Below are positions 6,075 through 12,615 of a DNA stretch of 15,574 nt, one piece after another. Made by a program: the position numbers and the translations under genes. Source of the stretch: CAZLCK01 sp964558235 (GTDB lineage Bacteria; Actinomycetota; Coriobacteriia; Coriobacteriales; CADBOM01). The stretch is from positions 1 through 15,574 of the forward strand of contig CAZLCK010000033.1 in the NCBI GenBank assembly GCA_964558235.1, in the 5' to 3' direction. Under the pieces are notes generated by a model, which saw only the letters and a program-made list of their open reading frames with translations, was not told the DNA's origin and searched no databases. Each line of letters opens with the position of its first letter. Position 1 is the stretch's first letter.

Positions 6075-8015
6075 TTATCTCACCTCTTCTGCATAGATGT
6101 CATTGTTTGCAACATATCTAGTCCCATGTGGGCGCATCCATTCGATTAAGTCGATTCCTGTTGGATAGTAAATATCCCTGATCTTAATTTTTCTGCCACC
6201 AATTCCTGCGGCAGTTCTAACAGAAAAAGTTGCAAGTCCTAAACGTCTTTGGAATGGGTTAGCTGTGTTTGCAAGCCACTGAGTTTTTGATCTTGGAATA
6301 TATTCGATGTTGGAGCCAAACACCCCTGATCTCACCGCTAAGAATTTATCTGAGTGCGAAAAGGCTGCACGCTTGTACCACCAAAATGCACTAATGATTC
6401 CATAGATTAGTATCGCTGCACAAATTGCTGCAAATACCTGGATTAACAGATTAGTTGTAAACATAGTAGTGTTGTCAAACTGCTCTGCCAAAAAGATAAT
6501 AAGCGCACTCATACAGATAGCAATTATTGTTGGAATGATACCGCGCCTTACGATCGCTCGACGTCTAGCAACCTTTGGCAAAGCGACAAATTCCTCTTCA
6601 GATGGACGCTGTGCAAACTCGCCAACAAGTGAGCTGATGATTGCCTCAACATATTCGATCTTTGCATATGGATGGATTTTTAGACCTCTAGATTGTAAAG
6701 ATGAATTTGAATAGGCAGAAGATGACGACGAATTAGACACATCGACTGTTTTTAATTCAATAGAGGCACGTCCAATGGCCTTAAACAAAGCATTTTGCCT
6801 TATGTGAACCGACTGAATACGCTCGATAGCAACACTTTTTGAACGTTTGGACAAAAGTCCACTATAAACCTCGATGCGTCCTCCTCTGCGTACAGCAGTA
6901 AAACCTCCGATTGTAATAAAAGTACCAATAAACGATATAATCCAGATAAGAATCACAAAGCCAACTGTGTACACTGCAATTCCAATAGCGCCAACTGCAA
7001 CGACTAATTCAAAAGTTCCAAAAACTTCCAAAGAATCGATCGAGATAAAGATACCGATACTTGTCGAAATAAGACAGGCTAACATAAGTGCTACTGCAAT
7101 CAACGTACCCAGATTAACTCCAAGCAAAGATGCTAATGCGACCTCTGAGAGACTTAAGCGGTATGTTGATTCGATCTGCGTTTTCTCTTCAAATGAGCCC
7201 GCATGTATTCCTCTAAAGTTTTCAAGAGTCCTAAATAGAGCCTCTTCGTCACTTAGACTCTGTTGTTCTTGTGCGACCTGCGCAGCGCCATATACCTGCG
7301 CAACGCCATCTATCTGTGCGGTGCCGTGTGCCTGCGCAGTGCCATCTATCGGCTCAGTGCCATGTTGAATATCAGCCTCTCGAATAGCACTTTGAGCGCC
7401 AAATTCATAACCTATAGCAATATTGGAATCGCGTCTCAACAAAAATACCCTGCTTTTAAGATCTTCAGCTTCTGCTAAAGATAGACAAGGGATCAAAACT
7501 CCCTTGTTAGAGGCTCCGCCAGCAGTATCAAAAACAACTTTTGCAACTCCAAAAATCCTATCAAAAATACCTTGTGTAACATTTACTGTTTGGATGCGCT
7601 CATAAGGAATTTGAACATCTTTCTTAAAGATAATTCCATGGCTGATCAACACATAACCATCTATTAATTGCCACCTATAATATTTCCTATACAAAATCGA
7701 ATAGATGACAACAATTGCAGCAATAAGAAGCACAGTGCCAAAGACTAGCCACGCAAATACGTGCTCATCTAGCAATTCGTTTGAAGAATAATCACCGATG
7801 CTTACGATAATTCCTGCAAAGATCAAGGCGACGATGCTCTGCAAGGCTTGCACTGCTGTAAACATCGGGTGAATTGTTCTTGGTTCAGTTAAAAGCAATT
7901 GCCTGCTGTCCGGATTATGTTGAAAACTTCCGTTGTATTGAGAACTTCCGTTGTATTGAGAACTTCCGTTGTATTGAGAACTTCGTCCGCTTGACTCTTC
8001 GCTCATGCTAGACAT
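6075..8015 (-). CDS. YdbT-like membrane protein with three bPH2 domains
   Basis: This 646-residue integral membrane protein alternates helix pairs with bacterial PH (bPH2/DUF304) modules. Helices lie at about 55-74 and 87-107, followed by bPH2-1 (112-194, DVQIPYERIQTVNV and PCLSLAEAEDLKSRV). A repeat linker covers 219-248. Helices at about 297-327 and 335-372 precede bPH2-2 (375-465, SVAIERIQSVHI). Helices at about 492-510 and 523-547 precede bPH2-3 (550-635, IEYIPRSKTQWL). In B. subtilis the ydbS-ydbT pair is SigW-controlled and contributes to resistance against bacteriocin-like compounds. Residues 12-35 are near-identical SSQYNG repeats, not seen in typical family members. The start at ATG 8015 (GGAGG 10 bases upstream, inside the ydbS-like gene) or the in-frame ATG 8006 is ambiguous. 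Only 2 bp separate it from the preceding stop. Confidence 0.88.
   Translation of the reverse strand: MSSMSEESSGRSSQYNGSSQYNGSSQYNGSFQHNPDSRQLLLTEPRTIHPMFTAVQALQSIVALIFAGIIVSIGDYSSNELLDEHVFAWLVFGTVLLIAAIVVIYSILYRKYYRWQLIDGYVLISHGIIFKKDVQIPYERIQTVNVTQGIFDRIFGVAKVVFDTAGGASNKGVLIPCLSLAEAEDLKSRVFLLRRDSNIAIGYEFGAQSAIREADIQHGTEPIDGTAQAHGTAQIDGVAQVYGAAQVAQEQQSLSDEEALFRTLENFRGIHAGSFEEKTQIESTYRLSLSEVALASLLGVNLGTLIAVALMLACLISTSIGIFISIDSLEVFGTFELVVAVGAIGIAVYTVGFVILIWIISFIGTFITIGGFTAVRRGGRIEVYSGLLSKRSKSVAIERIQSVHIRQNALFKAIGRASIELKTVDVSNSSSSSAYSNSSLQSRGLKIHPYAKIEYVEAIISSLVGEFAQRPSEEEFVALPKVARRRAIVRRGIIPTIIAICMSALIIFLAEQFDNTTMFTTNLLIQVFAAICAAILIYGIISAFWWYKRAAFSHSDKFLAVRSGVFGSNIEYIPRSKTQWLANTANPFQRRLGLATFSVRTAAGIGGRKIKIRDIYYPTGIDLIEWMRPHGTRYVANNDIYAEEVR
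7272..7361 (-). repeat. In-frame 18-bp repeat in the YdbT-like linker (G[TVA]AQxx, five copies)
   Basis: Five degenerate hexapeptides (GTEPID, GTAQAH, GTAQID, GVAQVY, GAAQVA; residues 219-248) occupy the soluble linker between the first bPH2 domain and the next membrane pair. The DNA shows the same 18-bp periodicity, with recurring GCGCA and GTGCCAT-type blocks. Confidence 0.75.
7926..7984 (-). repeat. Perfect 18-bp minisatellite at the YdbT-like N-terminus
   Basis: Three exactly identical 18-bp units (7926-7943, 7944-7961, 7962-7979) and a 5-base partial unit encode SSQYNG three times near the N-terminus (residues 12-29). A diverged SFQHNP follows. The perfect identity suggests recent expansion or ongoing slippage. 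The reading frame is kept at any copy number. Confidence 0.92.
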
Positions 8016-8017
8016 CC

Positions 8018-8533
8018 TTAGACATCCTCCTGCGCTAATCTTGCAAGCATAGCAACCTTATCTCTTAAGGCGTCTGCTTCTTCAAGAGAAAGCCCTGGAA
8101 TTTCGTGAGAGCCTGCGGCTGTCGAGATCGTAACAGAGGATAGACGATTCATGCGCAAGATTGGGCCTTGTTTTGTATCTACATTTTGAACACGAACGAG
8201 TGGAACGATGATGCGTTGCCTAAAGATGATTCCCTTTAGAATATCAAGTTCATCAGGTGCAACTTCAAACTTCCAACGGATATACCGTATTTGAGGAAGA
8301 ATGCCTACAAACAATATAAATGAAACCACTATACAGACACATACAACCAAAAATGCCAAACTAGCGCCATCAACACTTTCTGCCGAGACAGAAAAATCTG
8401 AACTAAGTCCAGACCAAATTCCACCGCAGATAATGAGGGCTATGGCACCTGCGATAATGATATTGATGATTGCGCTAGTACGCCAAACTCGCTTAATCCT
8501 AGGATCAAGCCTATTGGTAGGTTCAGCTCTCAT
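8018..8533 (-). CDS. YdbS-like membrane protein with one bPH2 domain
   Basis: From the chosen start this protein has 171 residues. Two membrane helices (about 21-41 and 60-82) precede a single bPH2 domain (about 88-165) with the RxIVPLVRVQNVDTKQGP signature and a conserved end, PGLSLEEADALRDKV. This is the usual smaller partner of YdbT-like proteins, and here it directly precedes that gene. The start is placed at ATG 8533 because AGGTGA lies 7 bases upstream. A TTG at 8551 would add six residues and swallow that site. The stop at 8018-8020 carries part of the ribosome-binding region of the next gene. The partners probably act together in the membrane; the bacterial PH-like fold's ligand here is unknown. 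Confidence 0.88.
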   Translation of the reverse strand: MRAEPTNRLDPRIKRVWRTSAIINIIIAGAIALIICGGIWSGLSSDFSVSAESVDGASLAFLVVCVCIVVSFILFVGILPQIRYIRWKFEVAPDELDILKGIIFRQRIIVPLVRVQNVDTKQGPILRMNRLSSVTISTAAGSHEIPGLSLEEADALRDKVAMLARLAQEDV

Positions 8534-8599
8534 AGCTGCTTCACCTGCCAAAAACTATCTTTTGCTTGAATGAATGAACTAGGTCGATACTCCATAAAA

Positions 8600-9058
8600 T
8601 CACCGAGCCTGCTCTTCTTTAAAGCTTAAAAAGGCTTTAGCAACTTCTTCATCTGATGTTGCAATAATTTGAATGGCAAGAAGGGCAGCATTCATAGAAC
8701 CATTGATTGCAACAGTTGCTACAGGAACCCCCTTTGGCATCTGAACGATCGAAAGCAGGGAGTCAAGACCACCGAGATCACTGGTTTTTATTGGCACACC
8801 GATAACTGGCAAGGTTGTATGCGAAGCAACAACACCTGGCAAAGCAGCAGCCTTACCCGCAGCTGCAATGAGCACCTTCATTTTGCGAGATTGCGCCTCG
8901 CTTGCCCACTTTGAAACTTTTTGAGGTGCACGGTGAGCCGAAGCAACGATGACCTCATGGGCAATATTGAACTTATCGAGAGTCTCAAAACATGGCTTCA
9001 TAGTCTCCATATCGCTTTGAGATCCCATAATGATTCCAACTAATGGGAAATCTGACAT
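8600..9058 (-). CDS. purE: N5-carboxyaminoimidazole ribonucleotide mutase
   Basis: PurE converts N5-CAIR to CAIR in purine synthesis, and 152 residues is the usual length of class I enzymes. Visible motifs are IMGSQSDMETM (10-20), VASAHRAP (38-45, with catalytic His42) and AAAGKAAALPG (65-75). A long match to the family consensus follows (TTLPVIGVPI, GGLDSLLSIVQMP, GVPVATVAI, NAALLA). The AGxAAHLPG histidine of E. coli-type PurE is Ala72 here, a variant probably shared with clostridial PurE. ATG 9058 is preceded by GTGGAG with 8 bases of spacing. No purK or other purine gene is in the window. The gene is first in the minus-strand cluster, 66 bp ahead of the YdbS-like gene, with no terminator seen between them. 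Confidence 0.95.
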   Translation of the reverse strand: MSDFPLVGIIMGSQSDMETMKPCFETLDKFNIAHEVIVASAHRAPQKVSKWASEAQSRKMKVLIAAAGKAAALPGVVASHTTLPVIGVPIKTSDLGGLDSLLSIVQMPKGVPVATVAINGSMNAALLAIQIIATSDEEVAKAFLSFKEEQAR

Positions 9059-9088
9059 TTAAAGAACTCCACCTCTCAAAAATGTCGA

Positions 9089-9117
9089 ATTATCTACGTT
9101 TTTAGTCGCTATGCCGT
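9089..9117 (-). promoter_or_regulatory. Possible purE promoter
   Basis: On the minus strand GATAAT (9089-9094; 5/6 match to the -10 consensus) is preceded at 17 bp by ACGGCA (9112-9117; 3/6 match to -35). The inferred transcription start, around 9082, would leave a leader of about 24 bases before the purE ATG. The -35 match is poor. Confidence 0.33.
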
Positions 9118-9263
9118 TGGTGTGCTCTACAATTTCTCACTTTAGCTTTTCGTACAACAAGTAAACTAAGCACATGCTCATAACTACATTCACTTCACGA
9201 TATCACTAAGCGCACTTGGCAAGCATGCAACGTCTATGAAACTTCCCCAATGATACCATGGAC

Positions 9264-9289
9264 AAGAGTCTAACAGGCTAACAGCTCTT
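9264..9289 (+). promoter_or_regulatory. Nested repeat element in the metXW leader
   Basis: Two exact CTAACAG copies (9270-9276 and 9278-9284) are separated by one base. An inverted pair, AAGAG (9264-9268) and CTCTT (9285-9289), encloses them. The element lies 37 bp before the metXW start in the 267-bp divergent purE/metXW region. It could be an operator or a small leader hairpin. No SAM riboswitch or T-box pattern was recognised in the region. Confidence 0.35.
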
Positions 9290-9325
9290 CTATTGACCAC
9301 TCTTAAGTTCCTAAAAAGGATGGTT

Positions 9326-11179
9326 ATGTCAAATAACGTCATAGATGAAAATGTTGATGAAGCACGCCAAGCTTATTTGAAGCGTGTTAAATCTGTCCCT
9401 TATTATTCTGGCTCTATGCTGATTGATAAGGAGATCTCGCTTTCTAGCGGCAGAACCATCTCAGACGTTGTTGTAGCTTACGACACTTGGGGAACTCTTT
9501 CTGAAAACAAAGACAATGTGATTTTGATTGAGCATGCACTCTCTGGTAATTCTCACGCCGCAGACGCATACAGAGATGGCGAGCTTAAAGAGGGATGGTG
9601 GAACAGGATTGTAGGGCCAGGTCTTGCAATCGACACCGAAAAGTACTTTGTTATCTGCTCAAATGTATTAGGCGGATGCTCTGGCACTACTGGTCCCTCA
9701 TCGATTAAACCCGGCACCGACCATCCATATGGGATGGATTTTCCAGTTGTTACAGTCAAAGATATGGTGGTCGTGCAAAAAAAGATGCTTGATCAAATGG
9801 GAATCACAAGCATTGAGGCTGTAATTGGCGGATCTTTAGGAGGCATGCAGACCCTCGTTTGGGCCAAGAAATTCCCAGAGATGGTTAAGCGTGCTATCGC
9901 AATTGCCACCACATGGAGAACCTCTGCGCAGTCAATCGCCTTTAATGAGGTTGGAAGACGTGCTATCGTCAATGATCCGCTATTTGCTGATGGTCAATAC
10001 GATCCAGCTAATCCTCCTGCGCATGGCCTTGCAATTGCACGCATGATTGGACATATCACCTATCTTTGTGAAGAGTCCATGAATCGCAAGTTTGGCCGAC
10101 AGCTAATGGGCGATAAGCTAGATTTCACTATGGCTCGTGAATTTCAAGTTGAAAGCTATCTAAACCATCAAGGTTATAAGTTTGTAGATAGATTCGATGC
10201 GCGTTCGTATCTCTACATCACACGTGCTATCGACTACTTCTCGCTTTGCCATTCTTTGGAAGGCATTACTAAGCGCTTTGAGAATAACCCGGTCAAGATC
10301 ATGCTGATGACATTTGACTCTGATTGGCTCTTCCCAACTTCGCAGATGCGAGAGCTTTTAAACTCCCTAACCTTTGCAGGTGTTGACGTTACATTTTGCG
10401 AGCTATCCTACCCATTTGGTCATGACTCTTTCTTACTCGAACAAGATGTTCAAACCCGCTATATCAAGGCATTTTTGGGAGAGGCCATTCCAAAAGATAC
10501 AGATGACATAGAACAGACAGCTCAACACACTCGCCACCATAAGTCGATCGAAACACGTCCTGATTTACTTGCAATCTCTGAGTATGTTTCTAAAGGCTCG
10601 CGAGTTTTAGATTTAGGGTGTGCCGATGGACTTCTGCTCGATTGGCTAAGGGCGAACCGTGGATGTGATGTATATGGCATCGATATCGATGAGGACGAAG
10701 TAATCGCAACCGCCAGCAGAGAGATTCCTGTTTTGAAGCACGACCTCGATGAAGGCCTTCCGATGTTTGCTGATGCCTCGTTTGATGTCGTAATCTTGTC
10801 ATTAGCAATTATGCAAGTTAACGATCCACTCAAGCTCTTACATGAGATGCTAAGGGTTGGTAAAAAGATCATCATTACTTTCCCCAATTTTGGATATTGG
10901 AGAAACCGCGTCAAGTTAACGCTACATGGTCGTATGCCTGTGGGTTCAGCGATTCCCTACACTTGGTATGAAACACCGAATATCCACCACACAACGCTTT
11001 TGGATTTTAGAGATTTTATCAATACTAACGGCGGACATATTGATTCAGAGACCTATATGCACATAGGAGCGGGAGGCGTCATTAAGCGCATCAGCTTTAT
11101 GCCAAACATGAGGGCAGACACGGTAATTGTCGTAGCAGCGCCTAACAAAACTCCAGCCGAAAGCGCCGATAACGCTTAA
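9326..11179 (+). CDS. MetX-MetW fusion: homoserine O-acyltransferase with C-terminal MetW domain
   Basis: The 617-residue polypeptide joins two proteins. MetX (about 30-390) is an alpha/beta-hydrolase-fold acyltransferase that activates homoserine for methionine synthesis. Visible are HALSGNSHA, GSSIKPGT-like glycine loops, GGSLGGMQ with nucleophile Ser170, SDWLFP with Asp333, and YPFGHD with His366. MetW (about 407-600) has the class I methyltransferase loop VLDLGCADG (427-435), LRVGKKIIITFPNFGYWRNR and GRMP...PYTWYETPNIHHTT, all characteristic of MetW. In Pseudomonas putida, separate metX and metW are both needed for homoserine acylation. The start at ATG 9326 is chosen because AAAAAGGA ends 5 bases upstream; ATG 9320 and TTG 9293 are less likely. 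Acetyl- versus succinyl-CoA use cannot be decided. No other met gene is visible. Confidence 0.93.
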   Translation: MSNNVIDENVDEARQAYLKRVKSVPYYSGSMLIDKEISLSSGRTISDVVVAYDTWGTLSENKDNVILIEHALSGNSHAADAYRDGELKEGWWNRIVGPGLAIDTEKYFVICSNVLGGCSGTTGPSSIKPGTDHPYGMDFPVVTVKDMVVVQKKMLDQMGITSIEAVIGGSLGGMQTLVWAKKFPEMVKRAIAIATTWRTSAQSIAFNEVGRRAIVNDPLFADGQYDPANPPAHGLAIARMIGHITYLCEESMNRKFGRQLMGDKLDFTMAREFQVESYLNHQGYKFVDRFDARSYLYITRAIDYFSLCHSLEGITKRFENNPVKIMLMTFDSDWLFPTSQMRELLNSLTFAGVDVTFCELSYPFGHDSFLLEQDVQTRYIKAFLGEAIPKDTDDIEQTAQHTRHHKSIETRPDLLAISEYVSKGSRVLDLGCADGLLLDWLRANRGCDVYGIDIDEDEVIATASREIPVLKHDLDEGLPMFADASFDVVILSLAIMQVNDPLKLLHEMLRVGKKIIITFPNFGYWRNRVKLTLHGRMPVGSAIPYTWYETPNIHHTTLLDFRDFINTNGGHIDSETYMHIGAGGVIKRISFMPNMRADTVIVVAAPNKTPAESADNA

Positions 11180-11240
11180 GAGCGCTCGACGCCCCTCTCT
11201 GCGCCCGCTCTATAACCCATATAAAGTGCTCTTAGTTTTG
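11177..11240 (+). terminator. Weak candidate 3'-end structure after metXW
   Basis: TAAGAGC (11177-11183, overlapping the stop codon) can pair with GCTCTTA (11228-11234), which is followed by GTTTTG. An alternative 6-bp stem, AGAGCG (11179-11184) with CGCTCT (11206-11211), competes for the same strand. Loops are large and the U-run is short. No better terminator is seen between the convergent metXW and HAD genes. Confidence 0.22.
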
Positions 11241-11305
11241 AGTCAAGGAACTTGTCGCCAAGAGAAGCCTATGAGCTTCACGCCATATAAAGCGTCCTAA
11301 TTTTG
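11217..11305. repeat. Imperfect direct repeat in the metXW/HAD convergent region
   Basis: Copy 1 (11217-11240) and copy 2 (11283-11305) share CCATATAAAG, a variable middle, and a C-T-A/T-A-rich block ending in TTTTG, with one indel and a few substitutions. Copy 2 overlaps the last codons and stop of the HAD gene. Copy 1 lies just downstream of that gene in its direction of transcription. Confidence 0.5.
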
Positions 11306-11992
11306 TGCGGAAAATACAGGCGCTCCATACCAGCGCGACAAAACTTTCGGCACCTGCGAAATATCATCGACGCACTCTGTAGCTATGTCGAGTTCCCCTT
11401 CTGCGCCGAACCCATAAAGACATCCTATCGACTTTAATCCATGGACACTTGCTAGCTCCATATCGTGAAAACGATCCCCTATTGCAACAAACCCAGTTGC
11501 ATTGTTGAAGTCTTGCTTGATGAAATTAAAGACCTCTGTCTTTGGCGCAAAATCATAATCTTGAGTGCAGTAAAATCCATCAAAATATCTATCTAGCCCA
11601 AAGGCATCCTTGTGAGCAACCATATAATCATGTTGGCAATTACTCAAAAAAATCATGCTATAACCAGCATCTTTAAGCACTTGAAGGGTCTGCAACGCAT
11701 CTGAATAAAGTTGAGCCTCTCCGTTTTTGATCGAGAAAAGCATGTTTTGGCCAATTGCCTCTCCAAGCTCTTTTTTTATCTGAAGTGGAAGGTCCGGGGC
11801 AAAGGCATCCCACATGGCCTTTGATCCCCAGCCTAGCCATTGACTTATCTCCTCATCAGAAAAATTTCTCAACGGGGCAAGCCCATTTGCAACCATACTC
11901 GCATACACCCTACGAAATGCAGGTGCATATATCACGATGCAATTATGCAAAGTTCCGTCGTAGTCGAATATCAAGATTGGATATTTAGTCAT
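11297..11992 (-). CDS. HAD-family phosphatase, candidate riboflavin-pathway phosphatase
   Basis: This 231-residue protein is a HAD-like hydrolase of the phosphoglycolate-phosphatase (subfamily IA) type. Motif I is FDYDGTL (Asp10 nucleophile, Asp12 acid/base), motif II is FLSN (Ser117), motif III is Lys151 in APKTE, and motif IV is IGDRFHD (Asp173, Asp177). The alpha-helical cap lies between motifs I and II (about 18-95). It follows ribH by 49 bp on the same strand with no terminator between. The pathway needs a phosphatase for 5-amino-6-ribitylaminouracil 5'-phosphate, which in E. coli (YigB, YbjI) and B. subtilis (YcsE) is a HAD enzyme. The assignment here is by context only. No clear ribosome-binding site precedes ATG 11992. 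Other small phosphate esters are possible substrates. Confidence 0.9.
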   Translation of the reverse strand: MTKYPILIFDYDGTLHNCIVIYAPAFRRVYASMVANGLAPLRNFSDEEISQWLGWGSKAMWDAFAPDLPLQIKKELGEAIGQNMLFSIKNGEAQLYSDALQTLQVLKDAGYSMIFLSNCQHDYMVAHKDAFGLDRYFDGFYCTQDYDFAPKTEVFNFIKQDFNNATGFVAIGDRFHDMELASVHGLKSIGCLYGFGAEGELDIATECVDDISQVPKVLSRWYGAPVFSAQN

Positions 11993-12025
11993 CTGATTGT
12001 GAAATTTATCTATATCTTATCTACA

Positions 12026-12054
12026 TCTAAAGTGCTTTTCTCTAAAGTACTTTC
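12026..12054. repeat. Tandem 14-bp near-repeat at the 3' end of ribH
   Basis: TCTAAAGTGCTTTT (12026-12039) and TCTAAAGTACTTTC (12041-12054) match at 12 of 14 positions. The second copy contains the stop codon and last codons of ribH and includes the 10-bp palindrome AAAGTACTTT. The first lies just downstream of the gene. On the minus strand the extra copy reads AGCACTTTAGATG, close to AGCACTTTATATG in the repeat downstream of the HAD gene. Confidence 0.55.
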
Positions 12055-12518
12055 ATATTGATACTCCTGATAAGATTTACCATCTCAATCGCAGAAAGAG
12101 CACACTCAGTACCTTTGTTGCCAGACTTTGTACCTGCGCGTTCGATCGCCTGCTCTATACTGTCAGTTGTCAAAACTCCAAAGATAACTGGAACTCCACT
12201 TTCCAAAGATGCAATTGCAACTCCTTTAGTGACTTCAGCAGATACATAATCAAAATGTGGCGTAGCTCCACGAATAACAGCACCTAGACAAATTACAGCA
12301 TCATATTTACCACTATCGGCCATCTTGCGTGCTATTAGCGGAATCTCAAAAGCTCCAGGAACCCACGCTAGATCGATCTCATCATCTTTGACATTATGGC
12401 GTTTAAGACCATCGAGAGCACCGCTAATAAGCTTTGATGTTATAAATTCATTAAACCTAGATGCAACAATTCCTATGCTGATATCGTCTGTAATTAAATT
12501 TCCCTCAAAGACATTCAT
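12042..12518 (-). CDS. ribH: 6,7-dimethyl-8-ribityllumazine synthase
   Basis: RibH condenses 5-amino-6-ribitylaminouracil with 3,4-dihydroxy-2-butanone 4-phosphate to give lumazine, and typically assembles into 60-mers or pentamers. The 158-residue protein matches family length. Conserved blocks are IVASRFNEFIT (17-27), WVPGAFEIP (52-60), CLGAVIRGATPHFDYV (77-92), GVLTTD-IEQAIERAGTK and NKGTECALSAIEM near the C-terminus. ATG 12518 follows AAAGG with 8 bases of spacing. It is fourth in the ribD-ribE-ribBA-ribH order, the same as in B. subtilis, with a 97-bp gap after ribBA that is longer than the other junctions. Confidence 0.97.
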   Translation of the reverse strand: MNVFEGNLITDDISIGIVASRFNEFITSKLISGALDGLKRHNVKDDEIDLAWVPGAFEIPLIARKMADSGKYDAVICLGAVIRGATPHFDYVSAEVTKGVAIASLESGVPVIFGVLTTDSIEQAIERAGTKSGNKGTECALSAIEMVNLIRSINMKVL

Positions 12519-12528
12519 TTATCTTACC

Positions 12529-12558
12529 TTTCTTAAGTCTGTTGTTTTTCTTAAGTCT
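12529..12558. repeat. 12-bp direct repeat with 18-bp period in the ribBA-ribH gap
   Basis: TTTCTTAAGTCT occurs exactly at 12529-12540 and 12547-12558, and the following bases are also similar. The downstream copy on the minus strand (12529-12540) runs into the AAAGG ribosome-binding site of ribH, so copy number would change only the leader length. The rest of the 97-bp gap shows no hairpin terminator. Confidence 0.7.
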
Positions 12559-12615
12559 TGTTTATCAGTTATTCATTGCGAGATGTGCTTTTAGCTGGCT
12601 TCTTACTCAAAGCTC

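Noticed and set aside
6874..7368. Long plus-strand open frame opposite the YdbT-like gene
   Set aside because: It is antisense to a well-supported membrane protein, has no ribosome-binding site, and its composition is the mirror of the real gene. The same applies to the open frames at 349-735, 4957-5157, 5245-5544, 13283-13546, 14251-14565 and 14928-15239.
7926..7984. Short regularly spaced identical units, as in a CRISPR array
   Set aside because: The units are directly contiguous with no spacers, are only 18 bp long, and lie in frame inside a coding sequence.
9059..9325. SAM riboswitch or T-box upstream of metXW
   Set aside because: I could not find the conserved core of either class, nor a terminator/antiterminator pair before the start codon. 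Only a small repeat element is visible.
8600..11179. A defence, toxin-antitoxin or mobile system in the purE-metXW region
   Set aside because: Both genes are clear metabolic enzymes. The 267-bp gap holds no small open frame with a ribosome-binding site, and no recombinase, integration site or terminal inverted repeats are present anywhere in the window.
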